From the NCBI GenBank assembly GCA_017514685.1, contig JAFWJN010000003.1:1-40761 (forward strand): a DNA stretch of 40,761 nucleotides, read 5' to 3'. This DNA comes from Clostridia bacterium. GTDB taxonomy: Bacteria > Bacillota > Clostridia > Christensenellales > CAG-138. Below are positions 25,543-34,676 of this stretch, piece by piece. The notes beneath the pieces were generated by a model. The model did not search any database. It saw only the letters and a list, made by a program, of their open reading frames with translations, and was not told where the DNA came from. How positions within the stretch are numbered: position 1 is the first letter of the stretch; the number at the start of each line of letters is the position of its first letter. A program made the translations under genes and the position numbers.

Positions 25543-27183
25543 TTACGCCTTGTTCTGAAGATCGACAAGGCGGGTTGCTCCGTATCTTTCGCGCAGTTTC
25601 GGCTTTTCAATCTTTCCGGTAGCATTGCGGGGGACATCTGCGAAAATGATTCTGCGCGGACGCTTATAGCGGGGCATACCCTGACAGAAGGCATTGACCT
25701 GTTCTTCAGACAGAGAATATCCTTCCTTTACCTGAATCACGGCTGCGCAGATTTCTCCGAGTCGGGCATCGGGAAGACCGATAACGGCAACATCGTGTAT
25801 TTCGTTCATTGCGGCCAGATAGTTTTCGATCTCAACGGGATAGAGATTTTCTCCGCCGGAGATGATAACGTCCTTCTTCCGGTCAACGAGATAAATAAAT
25901 CCGTCCTCATCATAGATGGCCATGTCTCCGGTATAGAGCCAGCCGTCCTTCAGGACTTCCGCAGTCGCTTCCGGATTCCGATAGTAGCAGACCATGACAC
26001 CGGGACCCTTTACGCAGAGTTCGCCGACTTTCTGAGGTCCATTGATCTCGTTGCCGTGATCATCGACGATTTTGACCTGCCATCCGTAGCCGGCCTTTCC
26101 GATCGCTCCGACTTTGTGCACGTTTTCAACACCAAGATGGACAGCGCCGGGGCCGATGGATTCCGAAAGACCGTAATTGGTATCGTATTGCTGGTTCGGA
26201 AAAATCATAAGCCAGCGGCGGATCAGACTCTGCGGGACGGGCTGAGCTCCGATATGCATCAGCCGCCACTGGGAAAGCGTGTAATCGGAAAGATTCAAAC
26301 GGCCGGATTCCAGTGCGTTCAGAATGTCCTGCGCCCACGGGACTAAAAGCCATACGATTGTACACCGCTCGGCTGAGACGGTGTGAAGAATCAGAGCGGG
26401 ATCGACACCGCGGAGCAAAACCGCTTTCGAGCCGCTGATCAGGCTCCCGAACCAGTGCATTTTTGCGCCGGTGTGATAAAGCGGCGGGATACAGAGAAAC
26501 ACATCCTCATGTGTCTGTCCGTGATGAGCCTGCTCCGTTTTGCAGGAATGGGTCAGGGAACGGTGATGATGGAGAATTGCCTTGGGAAAACCTGTGGTGC
26601 CGGAGGAGAAATAAATCGCGGCATCATCTTCTTCTTCCAGAGGAATACCGGGATTCTCGCTGGAATAACTCAGAACCAGATTTGCGTAATCATACGCGAA
26701 TGTCGGACATGCAAAATCACCGCAGTAAATCAGAATGACATCTCTGCCGATATTGTCCGCAATCTCCTCGATACGGCCGATAAACTCAGGACCGAATACC
26801 AAAATATCGATTTCCGCCAGGTTGATGCAGTAGCGGATTTCTTCTGCCGCATAACGGAAATTCAAAGGAACGGCGACGGCTCCGGTCTTGAGAATGCCGA
26901 AATACACGGGAAGCCATTCCAGACAGTTCATCATCAGGATGCCGACTTTGCTGCCCCTGCCGATCTTATGATCGAGCAGCGCGTTGGCGAAGCGGTTGGC
27001 TTTTTCATTGAAAACACCCCAGGTGATCTCCTGGCGATAGTAGGGACGGTTGGAGGCCTCGATCAGGCTGTATTCCTTCCAGGTACCCCTGCGGATTCCC
27101 CGCTGTTCCGGGTTGATTTCCACAAGGGCGGTTTCGCTTTTATATTGGACGGCGTTCCGTTCCAGATATTCTGTGATAGGCAT
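25543..27183 (-). CDS. AMP-dependent acyl/aryl-CoA synthetase
   Basis: Class I adenylate-forming enzyme of 546 aa, first gene of the array. P-loop YFSSGTTGFPKAI at 191-203, TNYGLSES in the acyl site, GWLYTGDMAIYDEDGFIYLVDRKKD hinge near 405-430, and the C-terminal catalytic lysine in RNATGKIEKPKL. It forms acyl-CoA with ATP to AMP and pyrophosphate in the cytoplasm. Position upstream of iorAB suggests an aryl or branched-chain acid as substrate; medium-chain acids are equally possible from sequence. It has its own promoter (27233-27261). Confidence 0.85.
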   Translation of the reverse strand: MPITEYLERNAVQYKSETALVEINPEQRGIRRGTWKEYSLIEASNRPYYRQEITWGVFNEKANRFANALLDHKIGRGSKVGILMMNCLEWLPVYFGILKTGAVAVPLNFRYAAEEIRYCINLAEIDILVFGPEFIGRIEEIADNIGRDVILIYCGDFACPTFAYDYANLVLSYSSENPGIPLEEEDDAAIYFSSGTTGFPKAILHHHRSLTHSCKTEQAHHGQTHEDVFLCIPPLYHTGAKMHWFGSLISGSKAVLLRGVDPALILHTVSAERCTIVWLLVPWAQDILNALESGRLNLSDYTLSQWRLMHIGAQPVPQSLIRRWLMIFPNQQYDTNYGLSESIGPGAVHLGVENVHKVGAIGKAGYGWQVKIVDDHGNEINGPQKVGELCVKGPGVMVCYYRNPEATAEVLKDGWLYTGDMAIYDEDGFIYLVDRKKDVIISGGENLYPVEIENYLAAMNEIHDVAVIGLPDARLGEICAAVIQVKEGYSLSEEQVNAFCQGMPRYKRPRRIIFADVPRNATGKIEKPKLRERYGATRLVDLQNKA

Positions 27184-27232
27184 GTCAGTTCCTCATATCA
27201 GATGATTATATATTTTGGGTATTATTTTCATT

Positions 27233-27261
27233 ATTATATTCTGCAGAAGAGCAAAAATCAA
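27233..27261 (-). promoter_or_regulatory. Promoter of the aryl-acid operon
   Basis: On the minus strand TTGATT (27261-27256), a 17-base spacer and a perfect TATAAT (27238-27233) lie about 50 bases before the synthetase ATG at 27183. Confidence 0.65.
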
Positions 27262-27440
27262 TAATTATACGGAGTTTTTGCATAGCGGGTGTATAGCGGA
27301 AACCGGAAGCAAAAATCCGTGTGAAACGGACGAGCTTCAGTAAAAACGGAACCCGGAGGAAAGTCCGGGCTGAAGAATCGATATTTCGTTTTCTTTTTTC
27401 GTTATTGGACAGAAAAAGGAGAAGACAATGATTACAGAAA

Positions 27441-27459
27441 GTATCAAATATGATACAAT
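27441..27459 (+). promoter_or_regulatory. Operator and -10 box of the glycan operon
   Basis: GTATCA-AATA-TGATAC is a perfect 6-bp inverted repeat (27441-27456) overlapping a TACAAT -10 box (27454-27459). A weak -35 (ATTACA/TTACAG) lies about 17 bases upstream. A repressor here would control the symporter-esterase-GH31 operon; no regulator gene is nearby. Confidence 0.55.
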
Positions 27460-27510
27460 AAAACAATAAGGTTATTTGTTTGATCTCGAACGACGGAGGA
27501 AGAAGCAAAC

Positions 27511-28971
27511 ATGGAAAAGGATAAAAGCAGTCTGATTGCCAAGGCGAGTGGACTGAAGACAAAAGAGTACATCGCGTATGCGCTCGGCGACGCCGGCGGC
27601 TGTCTGGCGTTTTCACTGGTGACATCCGTTTTGCAGACTTACTATACGGATGTCCTGATTTTAAGCCCTCTTTTTATCATGATCATGCTCGTCGCGGCAC
27701 GTATCTGGGATGCGATCAACGATCCGATCATGGGACGCATCTGTGATACGGTCAAAGCTTCCCGGCACGGAAGATACCGTGTATGGCTTCTTTATGCGGC
27801 AGTTCCGCTGGCTCTCAGCGCGGTGATTCTGTTTATCCGGTTTCCGGGCTTCGGGAAGGATCCGGCGAACAATCTTCCGGCATATGTCTATGCGGCAGCA
27901 ACATACATCCTGTTCGGAATGGTGTATACCGTGCTGCAGATTCCGTACGGATCCCTGGCTTCCGTCATCACCCTGGATGTGCGGGAACGGTCCAGACTTT
28001 CCGTATTCCGCTCGGTCGGAGCCGCCTTCGGGAGCATTCCGGTCATGGCGCTGTCCATGCTGTGCTTCACGACTGATAAAATGACAGGGGAAGCCATTGT
28101 GAAATACAACGTGCTTCTGACCGGCGTCATTGTTATGGCGGGGCTTTCACTGATCTGTCTGGTCTTTTCTTTCCTCGGAACAAAGGAGCGGGTCAGAACG
28201 GAACCGAAAACTCCGGCGAAGGGAGATACCAGGCGCGCTGTGAAAATCGTGCTGCAAAGCAGGCCACTGCTCTCTTTATCCATCGCCGCTATGCTGCTTT
28301 TGGCAGGTCAGATGTTTACCCAGAGTTATTATGTCTATCTGATTCGTTACTATTTCGGAAAAGGCGGCATTTTCGTCTCGCTTCCGACGATTCTGACCTA
28401 TTTTCCGATGGCGATCCTTATGCTGTTCACTCCGAAATTGGCCCGTCGTTTCGGTAAGAAAGAGATTACGGCATGGGGAATGGCAGCCGCGGCGGCCGCA
28501 AACTTCTGCATGTTCTTTCTGAAGTTCCTTCCGGCAGAAAAAGCACTGATGCCTTTTATGGCGCTGTGCCTGATCAGCGGATTCGGACTGAATTTCTTTG
28601 TTCTTCAGCTGTGGGCTATGGCAACTGATGCCATCGATGATATCGAGGTAAAGACCGGAAGCCGCGACAACGGAACGGCATATTCGTTTTTGAACTTCTT
28701 CCGGAAACTGGGTCAGGCTGTTTCCGCAATTGCGGTCAACGGCGCGCTCCTTGCGATGGGATACTTTTCAACCGCAAGCAGCGGGAAATTTGTTTTTACC
28801 GGAGAGCAACTGGAAACAATGTACGTCATGGCGACCATTATTCCCGCTGTGATGTTCACGCTGATGGCGCTGATTCTGCTGCTGTGGTATCCGCTGTCAA
28901 AGGACAAAGTGGAAACACTTCAGGAGCAGAAAGAAGAGTATCTCAGAAATACAGCAGGTGATCCTCAGTAA
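27511..28971 (+). CDS. GPH family glycoside/pentoside/hexuronide:cation symporter
   Basis: A 486-aa sugar symporter of the MFS-like GPH family with 12 predicted helices. Family marks: EYIAYALGDAGGCLAFSLVTSVLQTYYTDVLIL near residues 20-52, the D-A-x-N-D-P-I-M-G-R motif (ARIWDAINDPIMGRICD) in the first loop, RHGRYRVWLL, and QLWAMATDAIDDIE with GTAYSFLNFFRKLGQA in the second half. Known members take up melibiose, xylosides or glucuronides with Na+ or H+. Paired with an esterase and a GH31 enzyme it likely brings in an acylated or plain alpha-glycoside. GGAGGAAG ribosome binding site. Confidence 0.9.
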   Translation: MEKDKSSLIAKASGLKTKEYIAYALGDAGGCLAFSLVTSVLQTYYTDVLILSPLFIMIMLVAARIWDAINDPIMGRICDTVKASRHGRYRVWLLYAAVPLALSAVILFIRFPGFGKDPANNLPAYVYAAATYILFGMVYTVLQIPYGSLASVITLDVRERSRLSVFRSVGAAFGSIPVMALSMLCFTTDKMTGEAIVKYNVLLTGVIVMAGLSLICLVFSFLGTKERVRTEPKTPAKGDTRRAVKIVLQSRPLLSLSIAAMLLLAGQMFTQSYYVYLIRYYFGKGGIFVSLPTILTYFPMAILMLFTPKLARRFGKKEITAWGMAAAAAANFCMFFLKFLPAEKALMPFMALCLISGFGLNFFVLQLWAMATDAIDDIEVKTGSRDNGTAYSFLNFFRKLGQAVSAIAVNGALLAMGYFSTASSGKFVFTGEQLETMYVMATIIPAVMFTLMALILLLWYPLSKDKVETLQEQKEEYLRNTAGDPQ

Positions 28972-28999
28972 AATAAGTCCCGGGAAGGAGCGGAATCAT

Positions 29000-30316
29000 A
29001 TGGATTGTTATTTGGAAACAGGATGCGGAAAACTCCGGGGAAACATAAGAGAAGACTGCAAAGAATATCTAGGCATTCGCTATGCGAAAGCGGAAAGATT
29101 CGAGTATGCAAAGCCGGTCGAACACTGGGACGGCACGCTGGACGCGACCGCCTTCGGTCCTGTCTGCATGCAGTACAGAGCCTTCTTCCCGCATCTGGAT
29201 GTCCCCGAAAGGCTGTTTTACTATAGAGAATTCCGGGAAGGGCAGGAGTTTGAATACAGCGAAGATTGCCTGAATCTGAACATCTATACTCCGCTTACAC
29301 CGGGAACCTATCCGGTTATCGTATACATTCACGGCGGCGGATTCAATTCCATGGCGAATTCGGAAGGATATCTGGACGGAGCCGGGTATGCGAAAAGAGG
29401 AGTGATCCTGGTAACGATCAATTATCGAGTCGGGGTGTTCGGATATTTCACCCATGAAAAAATATATGAGAAGTATGGCCGTGACGGAAACTTCGGACTG
29501 GATGATCAGCTGACGGCACTCAGATGGGTCAGAGAGCATATCGCTGATTTCGGGGGAGATCCGAAACGGATCACTGTCATGGGGCAGAGTGCCGGAGCGC
29601 TGTCCATTCAGTATCTGTGTCTGAGCGATAAAGTCAAAAAAGATCCGCCGTTCCAAAGAGCCGTTATGATGTCCGGCGCCGGAGCGTTTCCAAAGTTTGC
29701 ACTTCCGAAACAATATACCGCAACAAGAGAATACTGGAAAAAGGTGATTGAATTAAGCGGAGCAAAGGATTATGAATCATTTTTAAAAGCGGACGGAAGG
29801 ACCGTTCTTGCAGGAGTGGAGGAAATCAAAAAACTTCGCAGGGACAGTCAGACCGTAACCCAGCCTGTTGTTGACGGATACCTTCTGACGGATTCTGTGG
29901 ACCGGCTGATCAAAGATCCGCTTCCTGCCGATTACCTGATCGGTTATACAAACAACGATATGTTTACAGCGGTACTAGCGCGAATGGCGCATAAGTATGC
30001 CAGAAAGAATCACGCGTATCTGTACTATTTTGATGTGGATGCGCCGGGAGATGACCATAAGCAGGCTTTCCATTCAGCGGATCTTCGATACGTATTCGGG
30101 ACATTGGACAAAAGTTTCCGTCCATACGGGGAGCAGGATGTCCGGATATCCGAGATGATGATGGATTATATTGCTTCTTTTACAAAGACCGGAGATCCGA
30201 ACGGAGAAGGGCGTCCGGTCTGGGAAAGAGGAAAAGGAGCGCTTGTGATCAGCAAAAACGGAACGAAGATGGGAAAACCGGATGTATGGAAACTGATCCG
30301 GAACACGTTTTCCTGA
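29000..30316 (+). CDS. Carboxylesterase family protein (type B-like)
   Basis: A compact serine carboxylesterase of 438 aa; the family commonly has about 500, so several surface loops are short. Triad and oxyanion motifs: YIHGGGFNSM (H111 onward), EDCLNLNIYTP, GQSAGALS with the nucleophile S197, LIGYTNNDM where the acid residue is expected (Asp), and FHSADLRYVFG with H358. No signal peptide is seen, so it is cytoplasmic. It probably removes acyl groups from the sugar imported by the GPH symporter before cleavage by the GH31 enzyme. The start at 29000 follows GGGAAGGAG by nine bases; a longer frame overlapping the symporter stop is unsupported. Confidence 0.84.
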   Translation: MDCYLETGCGKLRGNIREDCKEYLGIRYAKAERFEYAKPVEHWDGTLDATAFGPVCMQYRAFFPHLDVPERLFYYREFREGQEFEYSEDCLNLNIYTPLTPGTYPVIVYIHGGGFNSMANSEGYLDGAGYAKRGVILVTINYRVGVFGYFTHEKIYEKYGRDGNFGLDDQLTALRWVREHIADFGGDPKRITVMGQSAGALSIQYLCLSDKVKKDPPFQRAVMMSGAGAFPKFALPKQYTATREYWKKVIELSGAKDYESFLKADGRTVLAGVEEIKKLRRDSQTVTQPVVDGYLLTDSVDRLIKDPLPADYLIGYTNNDMFTAVLARMAHKYARKNHAYLYYFDVDAPGDDHKQAFHSADLRYVFGTLDKSFRPYGEQDVRISEMMMDYIASFTKTGDPNGEGRPVWERGKGALVISKNGTKMGKPDVWKLIRNTFS

Positions 30317-30335
30317 GAAGAAACCGGAGGGGAGT

Positions 30336-32549
30336 ATGCAGTTCAATCATTTGTTCCGGGTAACAGACCATAATGAAACCACGTACCATTTTGCGTCGGA
30401 AAACAACCATGCCAGAATCGATTTTCTGAAGAACATGGTTCGGATCGCGCTCTATCGGGACGGGGAGCGTATTTTTCCGACTTTTTCTGTTTGTCCGGAT
30501 GACAGAATGCCGGAGAGCGGACGGGATAAACTGTCTGTGGACGGTTTCGAAACGGAAGCGCCGAAAGCTGATATGGAGGAAGGTGCTGTCCGGTTTACGG
30601 TCGGTTCTAGAGAAATCAGAGTTCTCCTGAAAAATTTGGAAATCAGTTATTCGGAAAACGGGAAGTTGCTTTTTAAGGACAGGGGCTATCTGGCTTACAA
30701 CTTCGGGCACGAGTACGGAAAAGGAAGCTGCCATTTTATCACGAGAGAGAAGGAGGAACAGATCTTCGGCCTCGGAGATAAAACGGGAGACGTCAATAAA
30801 AACGGAAGATCCTTCCGCCTTTCGGTATCCGATGCGATGGGGTTTGACGCAAGGTCTTCCGATCCGCTCTATAAGCACGTTCCGTTCTACATCTGCCGGA
30901 ATTCCGTTGGCGCATATGGCTTATTCTATGATACCTATTCGGAAGGATCATTCGATTTCGGACGGGAGATCAACAACTATTACGCTCCTTACAAGTCTTT
31001 CCGGTGTGAAGAAGAAACGCTGGTCTATTATGTCATCTTCGGAGATGTGAAGCAGATTCTCAGAACGTTTGTGGCATTGCACGGACATGACTGTCTGCCT
31101 CCGCTGTGGACGGTCCGATATTGCGGGAGCACAATGGCGTATACAGATGCGGACGACGCCGACCGGCAGCTTCGTGGATTTGTGAAACGGTGCGATCAGT
31201 ATGGTTTCCGGGCAGGCGGCTTCTATCTTTCCAGCGGATATACTCAGATCGGGACGAAAAGATATGTTTTTCACTGGAATACAGACAAGATCCCCTCACC
31301 GGAAAAACTTGCCGAAGATTTCAGAGAGCATGGAATCGAGTTTATACCGAATATCAAGCCCTGCTTTTTAACAGATCATCCATTGTATGAGACGATTGCC
31401 CGGAACGGCTGGTTTTTGAAGAATGCGGCAGGAGAGCCTGCGGTGTTCCCGTTCTGGGGAGGAATGGGAAGCTATCTTGACTTTACGAATCCCAAAGCCG
31501 CGGATTTCTGGACGGACTGCGTGAAAGAGAATCTGGTCGATAAAGGATACGAATCCATCTGGAACGACAATAATGAATATGACGTGCTGGATGAAGAAGT
31601 CTATGCGGACGGCTTCGGAAGCCCCATCCGCGCAAGACTGATCCGGCCGCTGTTTTCCTACCTGATGACCAGGGCGAGTCAAAAAGCCCAGCCGGGAAAC
31701 GGGCGCGATGTATCGGTATCGCGGTGCGGAATCGTCGGAACCTCCCGAATCGCATCCACCTGGACCGGTGACAATACAACCGACTTTGAGGATTTTCTCT
31801 ATCAGCACAAAATGGCGATGACGATGAGCCTTTCCGGAATCTACAATTTCGGACAGGATATCGGGGGATTTGCCGGACCGAAACCCGGAAAGGAACTGTT
31901 TCTGCGGTGGATCCAGTATGGGATCTTTACTCCGCGGTTCGTGCTTCATTCCTGGAACGAGGATGGCAGTTCCAATATGCCGTGGCTGTATGAAGATGAA
32001 ATTCCTACGGTGAAAAAGCTGTTTGATCTGAGGGAGCAGCTGGTTTACTATCTGTACAACCAGATACGCCGTTCCACTGAAGATCTGTTACCGGTCATCT
32101 ACCCGGTGTTCCTGAACGTGCCGGATTATGACCCGGAGAGCTGTATGTTCTTCTGCGGGAACGATATTCTGGCATGCCCCGTGTATGAGCCGGGAAAAGA
32201 CATTGTGGAGGCGGAGCTCCCGGCCAATAACGGCAACTGGTACTATAACGAACAGATGATCAGCGGGAAAGCAGTCTGCAGATGCGGGATTCATGATTTG
32301 CCGGTGTTCTTTGTAAAGGGCGGTTCCGTGGTGAGATTCGGTGATGAATACAGAGTCTATCCGCAAAAAGAAGGAGCTTTCAAGGAAACCTATTATATGG
32401 CGGATGAACAGAACCTCTCGGATCGCAGGGAAGTGACATTCACCGTTGAATCAGACGAGCGGACCGTTCGCGTCAGGACGGACTGCGACTGTAAAAAAAG
32501 AATCCGCGTAATCGACGGATTCCACAGAAACATCCTGATAGAGAACTGA
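30336..32549 (+). CDS. Glycoside hydrolase family 31 (alpha-glucosidase/xylosidase-type)
   Basis: A 737-aa cytoplasmic retaining alpha-glycosidase. An N-terminal beta-sandwich (1-240) includes FGLGDKTGDVNKNGRSF, a GH31 mark. The barrel carries the nucleophile motif ESIWNDNNEYD with D411 and the acid/base STWTGDNTTDFED with D479, then GIYNFGQDIGGFAG and the C-terminal sandwich (DILACPVYEPG). The WNDNNE nucleophile context resembles alpha-glucosidases, but alpha-xylosidase or sulfoquinovosidase specificity cannot be excluded. Last gene of the symporter-esterase operon. Its final 50 bases contain, on the other strand, the terminator of the convergent HAD operon. Confidence 0.9.
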   Translation: MQFNHLFRVTDHNETTYHFASENNHARIDFLKNMVRIALYRDGERIFPTFSVCPDDRMPESGRDKLSVDGFETEAPKADMEEGAVRFTVGSREIRVLLKNLEISYSENGKLLFKDRGYLAYNFGHEYGKGSCHFITREKEEQIFGLGDKTGDVNKNGRSFRLSVSDAMGFDARSSDPLYKHVPFYICRNSVGAYGLFYDTYSEGSFDFGREINNYYAPYKSFRCEEETLVYYVIFGDVKQILRTFVALHGHDCLPPLWTVRYCGSTMAYTDADDADRQLRGFVKRCDQYGFRAGGFYLSSGYTQIGTKRYVFHWNTDKIPSPEKLAEDFREHGIEFIPNIKPCFLTDHPLYETIARNGWFLKNAAGEPAVFPFWGGMGSYLDFTNPKAADFWTDCVKENLVDKGYESIWNDNNEYDVLDEEVYADGFGSPIRARLIRPLFSYLMTRASQKAQPGNGRDVSVSRCGIVGTSRIASTWTGDNTTDFEDFLYQHKMAMTMSLSGIYNFGQDIGGFAGPKPGKELFLRWIQYGIFTPRFVLHSWNEDGSSNMPWLYEDEIPTVKKLFDLREQLVYYLYNQIRRSTEDLLPVIYPVFLNVPDYDPESCMFFCGNDILACPVYEPGKDIVEAELPANNGNWYYNEQMISGKAVCRCGIHDLPVFFVKGGSVVRFGDEYRVYPQKEGAFKETYYMADEQNLSDRREVTFTVESDERTVRVRTDCDCKKRIRVIDGFHRNILIEN
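32494..32522 (-). terminator. Terminator of the minus-strand operon, embedded in the GH31 gene
   Basis: Read on the minus strand, GAATCCG (32522-32516), a 9-base loop and CGGATTC (32506-32500) are followed by seven T. It lies about 40 bases past the HAD hydrolase stop and inside the coding end of the convergent GH31 gene. Confidence 0.75.
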
Positions 32550-32558
32550 CAGGGCAGA

Positions 32559-33272
32559 TCAGGAAAGCATTTTCAGAACACGTTTCAGATCCATTCCGGA
32601 AAGGGAGAAAGTGGAAGGGACGTGTTCTTTCTGTTCTTTCGGGGAAAGTGCGGACCGGATATAAAAAGTATCCATTCCGACAGAGGAAGCACCCCCGATA
32701 TCACAGACGGGATCGTTGCCGATCATCAGGCAGCGGGAGGGTTCGAGATCGAAATCCGACAGCGGCTTCTGAAAAAACAACGGGGAAGGTTTTTTTATTC
32801 CGTAATCGGAAGAAAGATAAACGGCGTTAAAGCAATCTGTTAAGCCGAGAAGTTCAAGCTCCGGAAGCGTGAAAAGACTCTGGGCATTTGACAGAAGAAT
32901 GACAGGGGATTTTTTGCGGAGTGCATAGAGCAAGTCTTTTGCCCCTGCATACAGACGGAGATGTGTTGTCGTATCTTTTCGAAGTTCCCATGCTGCAGCC
33001 TGAATCTGATAAGAAGAAGGGGACACACCGCGAACTGTAAATAGCTTTTTCAGAACGGTCTTCAGATCCGGTTCGTACCAGGGATCCGGATGCTGCCTTA
33101 CCAGCTCGGACAGGATGGTCCAGTATGCATTCCGAATGTCGGCAGGGCTCCAGCTCGCACCGTTCCGGGAATAAAATAACGCCAGATTCCGCCAGGCGGA
33201 AGGCGTTTTCGGTTCTGTATGAATATCGACCAGTGTTCCGTACAGGTCAAACAGATAAGCGGAGTAATCCAT
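32559..33272 (-). CDS. HAD superfamily hydrolase
   Basis: A 237-aa haloacid-dehalogenase-like phosphatase of the YjjG/GPH-type subgroup. Motif I FDLYGTLVD at 8-16 (DLYGT in place of DxDGT, common in this subgroup), a helical cap, motif II ILLSNAQS, motif III lysine in YGIKKPSPLFFQ, motif IV MIGNDPVCDIGGASSVGM. The substrate is unknown, likely a small phosphate ester. It is four bases after a signal peptidase gene and ends the operon, converging on GH31. Confidence 0.85.
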   Translation of the reverse strand: MDYSAYLFDLYGTLVDIHTEPKTPSAWRNLALFYSRNGASWSPADIRNAYWTILSELVRQHPDPWYEPDLKTVLKKLFTVRGVSPSSYQIQAAAWELRKDTTTHLRLYAGAKDLLYALRKKSPVILLSNAQSLFTLPELELLGLTDCFNAVYLSSDYGIKKPSPLFFQKPLSDFDLEPSRCLMIGNDPVCDIGGASSVGMDTFYIRSALSPKEQKEHVPSTFSLSGMDLKRVLKMLS

Positions 33273-33275
33273 AAA

Positions 33276-33848
33276 TCAGTTTCCGTTCTGGAAGATGGTA
33301 AACCGGTTCAGACGGATGCGGACGACTCCGAGGACTTCGGATGAATTGATGCATCCGATTTTCGGGTTTCGGCTGTCTCCTCCGTAATTGCGGTCATCTG
33401 ACAGAACAAACAGACAGCCTTCCGGAACGGTAACCGGCTCAAAACTGTACTGCATGGGAGTCAGATAATCATATTCGCTGAGTCCGTATTCCCCATCGAT
33501 CATAACTACGCCGTTATTTGCAGAAACGGTTTCGCCGGAAAGACCAACAATCCGCTTAATGATCAATGATCCGCTCTCCCGATCGGCAAAAACGACGATA
33601 TCGCTTCGATGCAGACGGAAGAAATACTTATAAATCCGGTCAAACAACACGGTTTCCCCGCTCATTAAAGTAGGTTCCATGGAATGATCTGAAATCATTA
33701 CCGGGGAAAACCACCCAAAGAGCAATGCAAACACAATCGCGAACCCGATGACGATCGCGCTGATATTTCTCAGCAGGGTCTGCTGCTTATGTGAGCGCTT
33801 GAACCTTTTGGTCCGGCTCTCAATGATTTCCACATCATTCGTTTCCAT
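33276..33848 (-). CDS. lepB: Signal peptidase I, second copy
   Basis: A 190-aa membrane-anchored serine protease that removes signal peptides from exported proteins. One membrane helix (about 28-48), then box B SDHSMEPTLMSGETV with the nucleophile S56, box D LIIKRIVGLSGETV with the general base K98, and box E FVLSDDRNYGGDSRN. It begins two bases after the other signal peptidase stop. The two are only moderately alike, so they are old paralogues or different specificities rather than a fresh duplication. Confidence 0.92.
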   Translation of the reverse strand: METNDVEIIESRTKRFKRSHKQQTLLRNISAIVIGFAIVFALLFGWFSPVMISDHSMEPTLMSGETVLFDRIYKYFFRLHRSDIVVFADRESGSLIIKRIVGLSGETVSANNGVVMIDGEYGLSEYDYLTPMQYSFEPVTVPEGCLFVLSDDRNYGGDSRNPKIGCINSSEVLGVVRIRLNRFTIFQNGN

Positions 33849-33850
33849 GT

Positions 33851-34468
33851 TTATACCAGGTGAAAATTTGAAAACGGAAAGAGAACAAAATGCGCTTTTC
33901 CGATAATCCGCTCAAGAGGGATCGCTCCTACCAGATTGTTGCGGCTGTCGTTGGAATTGATCCGGTTGTCACCGAGAACAAAAACCTCTCCATCCCGGAC
34001 GGTTACTGGACTGTCGATTCCAATGGTGGTATCTCTGTCTTCCGACAGATACGGTTCATCGACCATGATACCGTTGACATAAAGCTTTCCACCGATTGTC
34101 TGCAGGGTATCACCGGCTACCGCGACAACTCTTTTGACGCGGGTCTGATAAGATAGCCCTTTGGTTTCATAGTAGAGATCCGGATAATAGCAGATTACGA
34201 TATCTCCGGCCTTGGGAGCGGAAAACGCATAGGTCAGTTTTTCCGTAAAAAGATAATCATTATTTTGGAGCGTTTCTGTCATGGAAGTTCCGTTGACACG
34301 GATCGGCTCCAGAATTGCGGCGCGCACGGCAATGGTTATCACTATGACAAGCAGCAGGTAGAAAACCGTATCAAAGACACGCCAGAAAGCTCCGCCATTT
34401 AAACGTTCGTTCCGCTTCTGTGCGATCTGGCACATTGTATTCTGTTCAGGAGAAAGATCCTTTCTCAT
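33851..34468 (-). CDS. lepB: Signal peptidase I, first copy
   Basis: A 205-aa signal peptidase with one membrane helix (about 30-50). Box B NGTSMTETLQNNDYLF with the nucleophile S62, box D TRVKRVVAVAGDTL with the base K112, and box E FVLGDNRINSNDSRN. The chosen ATG (34468) forms an ATGA overlap with the DUF951 gene upstream, with AAGGA six bases before it. A longer frame runs back through DUF951 and is unsupported. Confidence 0.92.
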   Translation of the reverse strand: MRKDLSPEQNTMCQIAQKRNERLNGGAFWRVFDTVFYLLLVIVITIAVRAAILEPIRVNGTSMTETLQNNDYLFTEKLTYAFSAPKAGDIVICYYPDLYYETKGLSYQTRVKRVVAVAGDTLQTIGGKLYVNGIMVDEPYLSEDRDTTIGIDSPVTVRDGEVFVLGDNRINSNDSRNNLVGAIPLERIIGKAHFVLFPFSNFHLV

Positions 34469-34674
34469 GCGTTTTCCTTTTCTTCTTCTCTGTGCGCAAG
34501 AATCTTTTTCGCAGCGCGCACAAAGTCCTGCCTGTCCAGCATTACGAGCCTGCCGCAGGCAGCACATTTGATCTTGATATCCGCGCCCACTCTTGTGATC
34601 AGCCATTCGTTGCTGCCGCAGGCGTGAGGTTTTTTCATCTGTACGGTATCACCGAGTGAAAACTGTTCCAGCAA
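34465..34674 (-). CDS. DUF951 family small protein
   Basis: A 69-aa protein of the DUF951 (YyzM-like) family found across Firmicutes. The body carries VQMKKPHACGSNEW, RVGADIKIKCAACGRLVML and three cysteines arranged like a small zinc-ribbon or knuckle. The function is unknown. It sits two bases after the alpha/beta hydrolase stop and overlaps signal peptidase by four bases. Confidence 0.88.
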   Translation of the reverse strand: MLEQFSLGDTVQMKKPHACGSNEWLITRVGADIKIKCAACGRLVMLDRQDFVRAAKKILAHREEEKENA

Positions 34675-34676
34675 AC

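Larger units (their letters stand above)
27184..27510. other. Divergent intergenic region between synthetase and GPH symporter genes
   Basis: This 327-base gap holds no convincing gene. It contains a minus-strand promoter near 27233-27261, a hairpin CCCGGA-ggaaag-TCCGGG at 27352-27369, and a plus-strand operator/-10 pair at 27441-27459. The rest is AT-rich leader. Confidence 0.6.

Noticed and set aside
27352-27371. A short match to the conserved start of RNase P RNA (GGAGGAAAGTCCGGGCT)
   Set aside because: The downstream conserved regions of RNase P RNA do not follow; the sequence goes into a T-rich stretch within 30 bases and then a promoter. It is treated as a hairpin.
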